Shown: in pieces, positions 24,001 to 36,500 of the stretch | How positions within the stretch are numbered: position 1 is the first letter of the stretch | How the letters are laid out: each line of letters opens with the position of its first letter | Assembly (NCBI GenBank): GCA_021014945.1 | Contig: MU266449.1 | Span: 1 to 64,000 of the forward strand | DNA: 64,000 nt | Source: Leucogyrophana mollusca | Lineage: Eukaryota; Basidiomycota; Agaricomycetes; Boletales | Direction: 5' to 3' | Position numbers and translations under genes: made by a program | The notes under the pieces: generated by a model | What the model was told of the DNA's origin: nothing | The model's database searches: none | What the model saw: the letters and a program-made list of their open reading frames with translations, nothing else

Positions 24001-25603
24001 CAAGAATTTACAAATCCGGTCTGATCGGTTGGAAGTCATGAAAGAGCAGGTATGTTTCTTGTGACCGGTTATCGCTTAAGTGTCACCTATTGCCCGCAGG
24101 TCAAACGAGATTGGGAGAACTTCTTCCTCAGTCAGAGCTATCGGCTCTCCGACTACTACGGGCGGTACATGTTGACAGATAAACAATGGACCTTGGAGGA
24201 GAAACTTCCCGAGGTTCCTAGTACGTACTTTTCTCGTACACACTCTATCCCCCCACGATTTATGTTAATTGCCTGCCGCAGGTGTTACGGCAGAGGAATT
24301 GCAGGCCCACGTCCAGCAGATGCTATCGCAGGTCAGCATACGCATGTTAGTGCTGGGTAACATGTACAAAGATGTAAGTGACAGCCCGCGTGTATTATCG
24401 GAACCCAATCTGATACTATGGGTCTTTCCAGGAGGCTATCAGTTTCTCGGAGATGGCCGAAAACGTCCTGCAAGCATCTCCATTGCCCACAAACGAGGTT
24501 ACCGAACATGCTCTTATTCTCCCTGAGTGTACGTGCTGCAAGTATCCCAAAAGGTCAATCCCTCTAACGCCTCCACAGCATCTGATTTCATGTGGACTGC
24601 TCCAGTTCCAAATCCCAACGAGCCCAATTCATCGTTGACATACTATCTTCATTTAGGCGAACTGACTTGTCCTAAAACCAGAGTGGCAGGCTCTCTTCTC
24701 GCACAGATAATGTCGGAGCCGGCGTTCAATGTCCTGAGAACGAAAGAACAGCTTGGGTACATTGTCTTCTGTTCCTCTTGGCATTTGGCCGGGTCCGGAC
24801 ATTTCGGTGTGCGGATCGTTGTGCAGAGCGAACGCACCGCTGCCTACCTGGAACACAGAGTGGAAGCATTTCTCGAAGGGATGAAAGCCACCCTCGAGGA
24901 CATGGAGCCGGAAGTTTTCGATGAACACAAAACCGGATTAGAATCGAAATGGAAAGAAGCTCTCAAGAACCTCAGTGAAGAGACTAACAGATATTGGGCA
25001 CACATAGAATCTGGATATTTAGACTTCCTCAGACGTGAGTACGGTCTCACCGTTTATTATTAGTCGCCAATGACGTTGATGCCGTTCAAAAATATCTGAT
25101 ATACAGGACACAATGACTCTGACTTGCTGACGAACGTTACAAAGGAGGATGTACTCGCGCTGTTCCTATCGCGGGTTTATCCTTCGACGTCTACCCGTTC
25201 CAAACTCTCCATCCACTTGCAATCCCGAAAGCCGCGTCCTCCGCGGATTAGTGCTACCGCCGCTCGTGCCTTTGAAAACCTTGTCAGGGCCGCAGATAGC
25301 ACTGTCGACGTCGCAGGATGGAAGGAGGAACTGGGTGGAGACTCCCCAGTTGTTGTTGACTTCGTGAAGTACTGGCAAGGTGCTCTGACTGAGAGTGCAG
25401 CCGCTCCGGATATTGTTCAAGGGCTGATGGAGAAATTGCCCACCCTGATGTCCCAACATCCAGCCGAAGGAGATAAAGTTGAAGATCAGAACAACAATGT
25501 GACACGTATCACAGACATCCAGGTGTTCAAGTCTTCGCTACAAGTCTCCAAACCACCTCAGCCACTCGTTGAGTGGGGTGATTTACCTGGGGCGAAGCTC
25601 TAG
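21090..25603 (+). CDS. STE23: Insulysin-type M16 metalloprotease (insulin-degrading enzyme, Ste23-like)
   Basis: The start at 21090 gives a basic, possibly mitochondrial N-terminus (MFRNTSTRFRLLLSYARS); a second ATG at 21201 (MVAAKDWKP) would give a cytosolic form. The inverted zinc motif HFCEH appears after the first intron (21417-21632), with NGGSNAYTSTSNTNYHF and the distal zinc ligand in ELNAVDSEHKKN. Later family landmarks are HFVGHEGPGSLHSYLKNKGW, AVWIAEHMTWPVP, WYGTGYRVE, NVLRTKEQLGYIVF and ESGYLDFLRR. The end (WGDLPGAKL) is at 25603. About a dozen introns are present. The enzyme degrades short peptides inside a closed chamber; in yeast Ste23 helps mature a-factor pheromone. Between the FGSGN region and WWSKEYCAS there is a Ser/Pro-rich insert (about 22147-22335) absent from the human and yeast enzymes as I recall them. 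Confidence 0.94.
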
Positions 25604-26332
25604 TCATGTCTCGAAAGGTACCTTCAGGTTCGCAGCATCGTGTCGCAACGGCTGCACCACCCGATGTCATTCCATGTCACTACTGTCACTCTCCACCGAT
25701 CCATACCGCTACCTTTGATGAAAATTATCATGGCTCGATACCCCGACCACCGATGTGGCCGACCATCGCACCCTATCGCACCTTCTACTGACGCAAACAC
25801 GCCCCATATATGCGTAAGTTTTGTGTCCTCCGCCTTTCCTCGGTGATCTCCGCGCCCGTCCAAGTCCACTGTATCCCTCGATTCTCAAAAACTCGCAATC
25901 ATAATTACTCCTCTTTCTCAAAATGCGCTCTGAGGAAACGCTCACAATATATGAAAAACACACCTGATCCGGGTCCTATACTTGGACCCTGCAGGGCGCT
26001 GCAGCAGTGCTACTTATACATACTGTCGCCGGCACTATAAAATAACGTGTAAGGTAAGGTGTAAGCCAGTTTACGTATGAAAGCCAAGGATAACTTCACT
26101 TCCTTCGCCAAAGCGAGGGAAATGCTTCCGCGCTGAGAGCTATAGAAATCACGCACTGAGAAAACTGACCATGTAGCCACGCCAACGCGCACCCATTCTC
26201 GCGCTGTGAAGAACCTTTCGAGATTCGCTTTCCACGGGGACGCAGAAACTGTATATCTGGCGTTCTCCCCAGCCTCGCAGTACCTTTTCTCAGACTGCAT
26301 CTACCATAGTCCCTGGCCGACCATTCCTTGGC
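25604..26332. other. Intergenic, no supported gene
   Basis: This is the 3' flank of the insulysin gene and the 5' flank of the rhodopsin-like gene. Short overlapping frames on both strands lack motifs. Confidence 0.5.
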
Positions 26333-27578
26333 ATGGGCAAAGTCAGCCCGCTCCATCCTTCACTGACGACATTAAGAGGTGAGCGTTTTGTGACCTCATC
26401 TCAATTGACTTCATGTTGAATTGCACGGCAGTTGTAGTAACATCCGTCCATGTATTGGCACTATCGATGACCACATGGCGATTGTGGTACAGGATCGCAA
26501 AGCGGCGCTGCTGGTGGGAGGACGCGTGGGCTGCATTAGCGCTGCTCGCAGATATCATCAGTCTGGTAACTATATGGCTCATCACAGACCCTCCTGGTGC
26601 GTCAAGCCTTCCAATCTATCAATCTTACGGTAGCTTACTATTGGTGGGACATCCTTAACAGGAGCGGCTCCGTTCCCCAACCAAACAAGTGAAGGGCGCA
26701 TCGTCGCCTATTGGCACATGATGACTTGTTTCACCGTTTGTCTTTGGTAGGTGCGGTTCTTTTCATACCGATAACCCTATCCCGTCTGGACGCCTTTTTC
26801 GAACTTGAAAGGTCCTCTCGGATGAGCATTTTGTTTTCCATCATACGCCTGGCGCCACCTAGGGAACGCATGCGGAAAATTTCATTCTGCGTAGCCGCAG
26901 GCTTTGGGATCATGGGGGTGGGGTTACTCGTGCAAAAACTCTACATTTGTGGGCACGATAGATCGTGGTATGGCAACTACGCGCCACTCAGTTGCCAACT
27001 AGGGACTTCGGTGGGTGCTCTGCAGATTGCCAGTGAGTGATGAGGCTCTCCTTCGTTACTCTACAACTCAAACTCGATTTTAGCCGATTTTATCTCCGAT
27101 CTGGCCCTGGTTTTTTTGACCATCAAACTCCTCCGTGAAGTCAACCTGCCAAGGGATCAGCGCATCTTGATTTTGTCCATCTTCTCAACCAGCATCCTAA
27201 TCTCGCTACTCAGCGTCGTGCACGTCATCTTTATCCTCGACACTGATAAATATCTTCAAGTTATTACGGCGCAAGTTGAGGTGTGTCTCCATCTAAATAT
27301 AACATATAACTGATGAGAGCTCAGCGTCGGGACAGATCGCACTATCCTTGGTTATCTGTAATCTCTTGGTTATTGTTACCTACATCTACGGGATCGTACG
27401 CCGAGAAGACCTGGAACTGGACCATCGACGGCGTACACGCACAATCCTTTTTACGACGGTCGACCTGAATCAGCTCACAAGCCACCCGAGCATTGATTAT
27501 CTGCACGATTATACAAATGTCACTCCTTCTGCTACCACGGACAAATCTGAAACTGGTACAAGCTTGGGCAGAGAGTAG
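26333..27578 (+). CDS. Fungal rhodopsin-like 7TM integral membrane protein (first of a convergent pair)
   Basis: Six exons (26333-26378, 26432-26596, 26662-26746, 26812-27032, 27084-27280, 27336-27578) join in phase to 318 residues. Features in order: VVVTSVHVLALSMTTWRLWYR, the RRCWWEDAWAALALLAD signature, RMSILFSIIRLAPP, two hydrophobic helices (GIMGVGLLVQKLYIC; SDLALVFLTIKLL), IFSTSILISLLSVVH, LVICNLLVIVTYIYGIV, and a polar tail with TTVDLNQLTSH. This order fits the fungal rhodopsin-like/PTH11-related membrane families of basidiomycetes. No retinal-binding Lys was identified, so light sensing is not claimed. The protein is probably at the plasma or an internal membrane with unknown ligand. 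A close relative lies tail-to-tail at 27934-29115. Confidence 0.78.
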
Positions 27579-27933
27579 AGCAAACTGGACGGATTTGTTA
27601 CCGTCACAACAGTCTCCGCGAGACGGACAGAGACAGCTCCACGCGTCAGGTGGGGGGACGACGACAGGGACGAGCTCTTCGGTCGTTACATTTGGGTACC
27701 GGCACCACTACCTCATTACATCATATCTGGGTCCATAGGTGTTGGACATCTACGATCCTGTTAGTTAGAATTATTGTACGTGGGTGCATATCGTGTCATG
27801 TATGTACTCAATGGAGGGTCTCAGGTCGCAACTCTGAAGACTGATCACCAGCTGAGCTCTATCTACTACGGATTAGTATGTGAACATGGGAGCTATATCA
27901 TGTGGGGGGGTGGGTGTTCAGGCTCGCTCAGAG
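27579..27933. other. Convergent intergenic spacer
   Basis: 355 bases separate the stop codons of the two rhodopsin-like genes. A G-run lies near 27903-27912. I see no gene. Confidence 0.5.
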
Positions 27934-29115
27934 TCATTGTTGCTGTATAGTATTCCCGCCCTTCGGAGCCCCGGAGCCGGTCTCTACAGCTGTTAGGGAA
28001 ACGACAGAAGACAATTGGTTATGAAGTCCTACACCAGAGGCAGCTGTTATATCCATGTGCCCAGTGAGATGCTCCAGATCGACGGTAGTGAGATACTGTG
28101 TGGTAGGAAGAGCTCGAGGGGACTGATCACGGTCACTGCTATCGCTGTGCTCGTTGTTGCTGTCTGACTTGTCGTCGTCTTTTCCTTGCTTCACAAGTCG
28201 GTAGATGAATGCAACCACGACTAAGAGATTGCAAACGATAAGGCACAATGCAACCTAGCCATCATTGTTGGAGCGAGTGGGTTGCAGACAAAGCGAATAC
28301 TCACTTCAAAATCTGTGGCCGTACTGATGAGAGAGTTGATGCGCGCAAGCTGGGTTGTGGCATGGAACATTGAAACCACGGACATCACCAAACTCGACGA
28401 AAAGACTGCGAGGAACATTTTACGCTCCCTTCGGGGTAGCTTGATGCGCCAGAGCAAGCGAAGAGGGAGCGAGACCAGTATGGTGTCTGAGACAATATCA
28501 GCTGCCCAAAGGTGATATTTCATCGCTTCCATAAGACGGCTGCGAGGGCAACGTACAAGCCAGTTCATAAGAGGCCATTGGGCGAGGTAAGTGACAGGAT
28601 AAACTGGTCGATGTATACCAGGTTAGGGAGGAGCCGCATTTGTAGGCCTTCTGGATGATGAGGCCACCGAACAAGAGTATGAAAAGAGCCGCAACGCCAT
28701 GCATGAGGTGACGGAGTGGTTTATTCGGATATATCATACGAGTGATGGAGAGTAGGACACTCATGCGAACCGACCTTGATTAGGCTTCAGTTCACGAAGC
28801 AAGAATAAAAGCGACTGCAGGCACGCACCAGACAACGCATGTGAACGAAAACGTGTAAATCCAGAAAGTGACGATGGAAACATGGCTCGCTGTTGATACT
28901 GTTGCAGCGATTCAGCATGTATGAAAGATCTAAAATCGGTAAAGAAATATCACGGGTGAGAATATGAACCCATCCTGACGCCAGGACAGCCAGGGTACAA
29001 AGCAGCCCCAAAAGCGCCCATGCGTCTTCCCACCAGAAACGTCGTATTCGTAGACGGTGAGACAGTCGAAAAACTGTCAAGAGCATCGCCAGACCCTCCA
29101 GCACGGTGGCAACCA
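27934..29115 (-). CDS. Fungal rhodopsin-like 7TM membrane protein (second of the pair); 5' end unresolved
   Basis: Exons on the minus strand read VATVLEGLAMLLTVFRLSHR, the IRRFWWEDAWALLGLL signature, STASHVSIVTFWIY, RMSVLLSITRMIYP, a helix with LLFGGLIIQKAYKCG, SDIVSDTILVSLPLRLLW, VFSSSLVMSVVSMFH and CLIVCNLLVVVAFIYRLV. A polar tail with TTVDLEHLTGH ends at 27934. Intron positions and phases match the partner gene at 26333-27578, showing that the two are paralogues. The first coding exon should end in phase 1 just upstream of the acceptor at 29116, but I found no ATG exon with a suitable donor in the 160 bases upstream. Either exon 1 lies farther away or the 5' end is lost. Function is unknown, as for its partner. 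Confidence 0.68.
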
Positions 29116-29821
29116 CTATGTATTATCAGCGTGATCAGCTCCATGGTTAAGCTCCTACTGGTACGGAATGAACTTGCCCTTCACGGTCAGGTAAGCAGAC
29201 CACGAGAGATTCATCCGTGGACAGGAAGGCGGAGGGGCATAACCAAGGGTGCCTCTATATCAATGTGAGATTTGGTGAGAGCGCTCGTCGCGCGACAGGA
29301 CAAGTCGCTAAGTAAGCTCTGCTTAAACACCATCCTGAAAAGGTGTAATGACCCTTCAAGTGATGCCGATGTGGGCCAACGTAAAGCGGGCGCTGTGAGG
29401 CCCTGTGGGACGGGTAATGCAATTCTTTTCCAGATGCAGTTGCCATGCTTTCTAGACAAATGTTCTCCGAATCATGCGCCAAGGCCATACGTTGACGGGA
29501 TCCGGTCATTGGCTCGAGTAGTCACTACCGGAATGGAGTTAATTGGAAAGAGAGAGTTCTGGTGCGAAGTGCCACGCCGAGCGGCATGCAGATGAGAAAT
29601 AATCTACGTGGTGATAAGTGGAACGTACAGAGCTTCGACGTGATCGGTGCAGAAAGCAACTGAGATAATGCGATGGAGTGGCCACATTGGCCATTGTGCA
29701 GGACGATGATACAAGCGACAACAACAGAATGCGATTAAGACAGGAAGAATATTGCGAGAATAGCCAAGGAAAACAAGGGGGATCAAAGGACGCCTAAAGA
29801 CACAGGAATTCAGTATAATGA
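29116..29821. other. Intergenic, no supported gene
   Basis: Should contain the missing first exon of the rhodopsin-like gene if it exists. Other open frames (61-107 codons) overlap on both strands and lack motifs. Confidence 0.45.
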
Positions 29822-30289
29822 TTACTTCTTCCTTCCTTCCCTCTGTTTCGTGACTTGGACAGCTTGCGGCGGCGGTACAAAGTCCTTGGCCCGGCGGAAC
29901 AGGAGGACGTGAGGCTCAGGGGCTGTACCACCGGGATATACAGTTTAAGATGATCTGCGTGGGCCAGAGATTTCACGGAGTGACCTCACCATGTACTTCG
30001 TAATGTTGCCAGCCGAGACTCTGAGTGATGCCGATGCCTCTCCATTCTTGTTCTGACAGAAGGCGGAGAGTCCCTTCTTCACCGAAGAATTCCTTCGGGA
30101 CAAGCTTGAGCAAGGGCTTCGGGAGGATGACGTGACGATATTCGTATAAATCGTCTGAGTAACGATCAGAGTAATGAATTCTGGAGGATCAGAAAGACAT
30201 GAATATGTATCCATCGCCAAGGGCTGCTTAGGCGAGACTTACTTTTCAATGTATTCCTCGATCTTGCTCGTGATTTGACGATCCGACAT
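29822..30289 (-). CDS. CKS1: Cyclin-dependent kinase regulatory subunit (Cks1/Suc1)
   Basis: Three exons (30289-30243, 30180-29990, 29922-29822) join in phase to 112 residues, a normal Cks length for fungi. The protein reads [45 protein letters not shown] and [11 protein letters not shown]. These carry the anion-binding residues (Arg of SDRY, Arg of YEYRH, Ser and Trp of QSLGW) and the hinge HxPEPH-like motif (here HAPEPH). Cks proteins bind Cdk1 and help it phosphorylate multi-site targets; with F-box proteins they also guide ubiquitination. The C-terminal tail is basic ([10 protein letters not shown]). The gene is divergent from HFM1 with 219 bases between the start codons. Introns are 62 and 67 bases. 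Confidence 0.96.
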
Positions 30290-30508
30290 CGTTGAACGAA
30301 CGCGTAAAAGTTAGAGACGAGCCGGGCCACAGATCACACGGGAGTTACAGTGTCACACGCGTGACTTCATTGATTTCGGTGATCACGTGTTGTCGCGTCG
30401 CGTCTGTCACGCAACACTTTTCGTATACAGAGCTTGCGGATTGGTTGCGGAGCTTGAAATACCTCGCCTAGCCTTCGACCACCACCATCATCCCTTATAT
30501 AGCTGGTC
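30290..30508. promoter_or_regulatory. Shared divergent promoter of CKS1 and HFM1
   Basis: 219 bases separate the two start codons. A TATATAG string lies about 15 bases before the HFM1 ATG (near 30496). No other clear element is seen; co-regulation of a cell-cycle and a meiotic gene is only an inference from the layout. Confidence 0.45.
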
Positions 30509-33500
30509 ATGGAGCAGCCAAGGTGGAATACGGTCTGTGGTACAGATGTGCTGCGGGAGTACAGTATCTCTCCAATTGATGATGGCGTTAACTCGCCTCG
30601 TGCACGATACCATGAGATCAATGATTCCAATAGCCACTACACCGATTTTGACAATTACACGGATGACATAGGTGCATATATGCGCCCTCAATCTGATTAA
30701 TTCTGACCTAGTCGTAGATGACTCATCTCCCTCTCCCCCAGAGAGACATGGATCTCGAAACCAGCCCTTCACAGGTCACCCGGTGTACGCGGCTCGGAAT
30801 TACAGGAACAATGCCATAGTGGGTAACAGGAACGAACGGCGTGGGCGAGCCCCTCAGCAACAGCCCATCGTCCAATTTGGCGCTATGTTCCCAGTGCCTT
30901 TCTCAATGCGTCGAGCGCCAGTTCACCAAGCGTGGAACACGAGTATGTGCCGTCGCCGCTTCATCCATTATTACCTAAGGTTGACGAGCATCGCTGTATT
31001 TAGGTGATTGTATCCCGAATAATCCATTTCCGCCATCCCTCCCGGCTCCGTATCACCAAATTCCCGGAATTGACCGTCGCGACGTTGTCGGAGAACTTGC
31101 AGCTTCCCCTGCGTCGTCTATCGCTAGCGTGGAGGACAGAGTTTCCTGTCAAAATGCTGTTGGACAGGGTGGCTCCCACCCTCGCGGCTCTCATAGTCTA
31201 CGTTTGCGGCCGGTTTCTGAGCTGCGTATGTCAGTCTCTTGGGCGAGGGTTCAACTGCCTGATGTAATGCTGGGGCCTGGGATCGATCCACAGCTGACAT
31301 TTACCGAAGTGTCTTTAAGTTCGGGGTCTTCAATGCGATACAGTCAACGTGTTTCGACGCAGTAAGATTATTGGATTTACCTCATAAACCTTCGATTATT
31401 AAACCAATCTAGGTTTTGCATTCGCATGAGAACCTGGTGGGCTCGCAGTCCTTCGTGTCAGCATCGTGACTTAACCTGCCAGTCGACAGGTCATCAGTGG
31501 TGAGTTGTACTAACGGTGGTCTCAACTGTGTCTGACGTTCTGCACCAGCGCCGACCGGAAGCGGCAAGACAGTCTTGTTTGAACTTGGCATCGTGCGCAT
31601 GCTCACAGAAGCTGCTCAGAGGTCCCAATCAGTAAAATGCGTTTATGTGTCGCCGACAAAGGTCAGCTATATTTTTTCCTTGAATTCTCGCCTGAAGCTT
31701 ATAAGACCGGCGCAGGCCCTTTGTACAGAAAAATATAAAGAGTGGACCGCAAAATTCGCAGGGCTCGGTATAAAGAGTATGTGAAGATTTGGGTCATATG
31801 AGGATCAACTCAAAGCCGCCTGGTAGCTTGTGAGTTAACCGGTGATACCGTATTGTTTGGAAATGGGGCCTGGGGCGATGCCAAGAACGCCCAAGTTATG
31901 TGAGCATTCGTTCGGGTAGAGTTCAAGGCGACTGACCGCAGTTTCATTCAGAGTGACCACGGTAATGTCTTGGATATCTTCCGTTTACGCTACTTCTTAC
32001 TTAGTCAGGCTGAGAAATGGGACAGTTTGACAAGGCACTGGTCCGCCCCTTTTACCATACCCTGGCACTATTAGTCAAACTAAACGAGGTGTTCAGGGCG
32101 GACCATACTGGGGTCTTGTCACAGATACAGCTTTTCTTAGTTGACGAGGTGCGTTGGGGGCCTTTGGCTGGGGTCACCGCTTTACTGATATTGCTTTTAC
32201 CTGGGAAAAGGTTCATATTCTTAACGAGTCCCGCGGTAGCACGCTTGAAGTTGTCGTGTCTCGGATGAAGTCGCGCGGTTCCGCAGTCAGATTCATCCTT
32301 GTGTCCGCGACAGTCCCAAACATAGAGGATGTTGCTAGCTGGATCGGAAGCGTAGCTTCCGACCATCGGCCCGCTAGGGTATTCCAGGTGGGTGGTTGCT
32401 ATTTTTGTTTGCGAGCGAGGCTATATCTGCGGATTTTTCTCCAGTTTGGAGAAGAGTATCGCCCGTGCAAACTCACCCGATTTGTTTATGGTGTTCCCAA
32501 ACCAAAAGGCCAAAACGACTTTGCTTATGCCCATGCTCTTGACAATCGTCTATTTTCTGTACTTCAGCAACACTCTGCAAACAAACCAATTTTGGTTTTC
32601 TGTCCGACTAGAAAAGGTAATGCATTCATGCTGCAATCTGGTGCCTAAGTTTGAGGGCGAGACACACTGTTTAGGTACACTGACCACTGCCAAGCATTTG
32701 GCACAGGAGTACGAACATGCGATGAAGTCCAAGCAACATGTTCCTTGGTCGCCACCACCGCAGTAAGTCATTGTAACTACACCCTGTCACCTCCCTTGTT
32801 GAGACACATTCAGGATCGAGCAGAGTTTTCAGGACAAAGATCTTGCAAGCATGTTTCCACACCGCCACCTTCTTGTAACTCTTCTAATGTGGTTACCCTC
32901 TCTCATGTAGTCCTTGCTGCCGTGGGGATCGGCGTGCACCATGCAGGCTTAAACTTGTCTGACAAAAAGCTGGTCGAAGAATTGTTCATGAAGAAGACGA
33001 TAAGCGTTCTTCTCGCAACCTCCGTAAGTCGAATCTCATCTTTGTACATAACCTGCTGAATATCATAGACTCTGGCCGTCGGTGTCAACCTTCGTGAGCA
33101 ACCTGGTCACCATACATTGCAGTGTTAGGCTCACTCGACGTTATCATAGCTGCACACATGGTCGTGATCAAAGGCGTGAAGATCTACCAAAGTGGCGAGA
33201 CAAAAGAGTACTCTGACCTCGATATGATGCAGATGATGGGTCGAGCGGTGAGCAAAGCCGCAACGCGTGTTCTTGACACGGCCTGACGCGTCACTCTCAT
33301 CCTTTTTATCGAGGGTCGTCCTCAATTTGGTGATCGTTTAATCTACATATGATGCATCTCAGTGACTGACTACGACACACTCTTAGATACCGATGGCATT
33401 GCTATTATTCTCTGCGAAAACGAGCTGGAGAGCAAGTATCGTGCCCTTACTCAAGGAACGACGACTCTTGAGAGTAGCCTTCATACCAACCTCATCGAGC

Positions 33501-36500
33501 ACCTTAATTCTGAGATTGGCCTCGGAACAATTGCCGACCTCGAAAGCGCAAAGGGGTGGCTGCGCCAATCATTCTTATATCGCCGCATTCAGAAGAACCC
33601 GGATCACTATGAAATTGGTAAAGATGCTGATGAGACTTGGCAGGATAAGGTCGATGAAATAGTCATGCAAAGCGTAGATAAATTGCAGCAGACGCAATTG
33701 ATAGATTATTCTGAGGCTAGCGGCAGCCTGGGCTGTACTGAGTACGGCGACATCATGAGCAAAGTAGGTTCGACATTCCTATACCTTATGCATCGCGCTC
33801 ACCAGACTCCAGTTCTACCTCAGGCGGTCAACGGTATGTTTATCGCCTACCTATTAACTCTTAGTTTGATAATGGTTCTCGAGATGCACGCTATAATGGA
33901 GCTGCCTCCGACTGCAACCATGCGAGAAATTGTGCGTAAACCAACCACCCAGTTCACCCTTTAGTAACAAATGAAAAAGCTGGAAATGATGTCGTTTGCC
34001 GAAGAGTGCGCCTGGCGCGTCATTTGCGCGTTCTTGCCGACTTACAATTATCAGATTCGCAGATTTAAAAATGCGCGGTGGAGAAAAACAGGTTTAGAAC
34101 GTGTATCTGTTTCAACACGCGCTAATTTATATTCCAGACATATGACAAGATCCGCCGGAATGCTGATATTCGTTTTCCTGTCAAAAAGATACAGGGAACA
34201 AACGATAAGATATTTTTATTGGTACAGGTGAGCTCTTCGCAACTGAAGGCCTTTTTTATACCTACCTCCTTTATGAGGCTGTTCTCGGGGGGTTACCACT
34301 GGGCAGCGCCGAATTCAAGACTGCAGACAGCCAGCCGTCCCTCGAGGCCTTCTCCGTTTTTCGACATATCGCTCGAATAGCCACAGGTTGGGGCCATGGC
34401 TACTGAGGAGGCCCATTGTTCACTTATTACGTAGCTGTGGTTGAGGTTGCTATCATCAAAAAGAATGGTGCTCAGACGAAAAATGGCCTTGCACTGTAAG
34501 CAAACATTGTTTATGGGGTTTTATGGCACCAATAGTCTGTTAGGGTTCGGTCCCTCTACGCGAAAGCCTGGGACGATCGGCCGATTGTTCTGAGGCAAGT
34601 CGAGCATATTGGCGAAAAATCGTAAGCTTTCAAGCAGGTTTGTTTCAAGGAAATAACTAACCCCATTTCAGGGTGAAGGTCAAACGCCCCTCCTTTCTAC
34701 CTGAAGCCAGTTCACCCGAGTATTTCTTTAGATACTTGCAGAACACAACATTACAACATTCGATCAGTTGTTAAAACAGGACACTTTTCGGATCGAGACA
34801 GTGAGCCTCTTCGCTGCGTAGCAAAGCAACGGTGACTAACCCAACACCAGCTCTTGGGTCGCCGATCCCCTTTTGGATTCGAAATATTGACCTCAGCCCG
34901 CGAATTTCCTCGATATTTCCTGAACATTGTTGAAGTTGGCGTCCGTCCAAGCGACGGGAAAGACCCGGTCGAAGTCGAACTAACCATAGAGTGCGGAACG
35001 GCTGACGATGGGAACCCAAAATTGAGGACAACGAAGCAGAAGCAAAAAGGAAGAGGAATGGACATGACTACAGTGCTGACAGTCACATCCGATCTCTTGT
35101 TCATCGACTTCCGGCGCATCGCGTGAGCTGCAAGAGCTCTGACTGTTGCCGCAGTCGTTAACATTTAATTGCTGCAGGACGAAAGCTCTCAAGGAGAAGA
35201 AGACATTCTCGATATGTGCCCAACTGACCAAGCCCAGCCAGACAATATCCGTTATCATTGCTTCGGTATGAAATTGATACTTAGATTTCGGGGCTACCCT
35301 GAAATATTGCGGTAGGACAAGATCGCAGGACTGTCGATTGAGCAGGTATACAAGCCAAAAATCGCAGCAAGCAAGTATCCAACTCTCAACACACGGCCAC
35401 TTACCTCCGTGGTATAGCGTTTCTTTCTCTTTGACGGGGGATCACCTGCTGAGCAGCCACTATGATTAGGAGCGAGATTTGGAAGGGTTGGAAGACTGCC
35501 CTGACTTCTGGGATATGAATGTGGACGACGAGTGTGACGAAAATGTTCCAATAAAGGACTTGACAGAGAGTCGTGGTGCGCTCAGCTCGGTCCTTGTTGA
35601 AATTGAATTCGGAACGCTCAACCCGCATGCAGATAAAGCAGCAATGTCCTCCAACCGAAGCGCTGTGGGGATGAGCTCAAAGTCTCCAGTTAACCAAGCA
35701 CAGGACCAGTGCGAGCCAAAGAAACGATCTGATGGCAAATATGAGTAAGCGTTCACCGACCTTCACCGCCCTCTTTCAAGCTTTCCCGACTCTTCGTCAT
35801 CTGTAGCTGTAACCACCCATGCAAGGATAAGTCCACTTGTCGACACTTATGGTTTGTCTGTCACACTTACCTGCAATAGCGCTGATAAGAATATTCAGTT
35901 GCCGCGATGGCCTCCCCGAACCTCCTCGAGGACCGAAGAAACGTCTTGAGAATCCTGAACCTATCGCTAGCGTCACAAAACGATTGCCCGAGAGCAAGCC
36001 CATCCAAGTGGTTCTCCTCGACGACGTGCCGAACGTCAAGAAACAGAAAAGGCTCAAAAGCGATCCCGTTCTGCGGCAACTAGATGACCTCCACAGAGGT
36101 GCTGGGGTCGATCGTAACATCAAACTACCCGAAGGTCGCCGCCTCAAAATGGACGACAGCGGTCCGTCAAAAGGTCAACGGAAGCCGGCGCCGAACTTCG
36201 ATCTCGAACTCACCACACTCCGGTGTTCTGTGTCACCTGCCGCCAAGATTCACTCTGGAATAGCAAGCGACGATGACGAAATGCTAACTATCTCTGAGCT
36301 CCTTGATGTTGGGAAGACGGCCCGCTCGGAATCGAACTACTCGAACTCTGAAGTGGACGCTCTCATTCGTAATCTGCCCTTGGGCGGTGGCGATGACGAG
36401 GTGGAGATTATCGATGCCCCACCCTTCGCTGCGCTTCCACCGATGCCTGTCACCTTGCCCCGTAAAAGAGCGCGGTCTCCAGTTCCTCCGAAGTCTTTCT

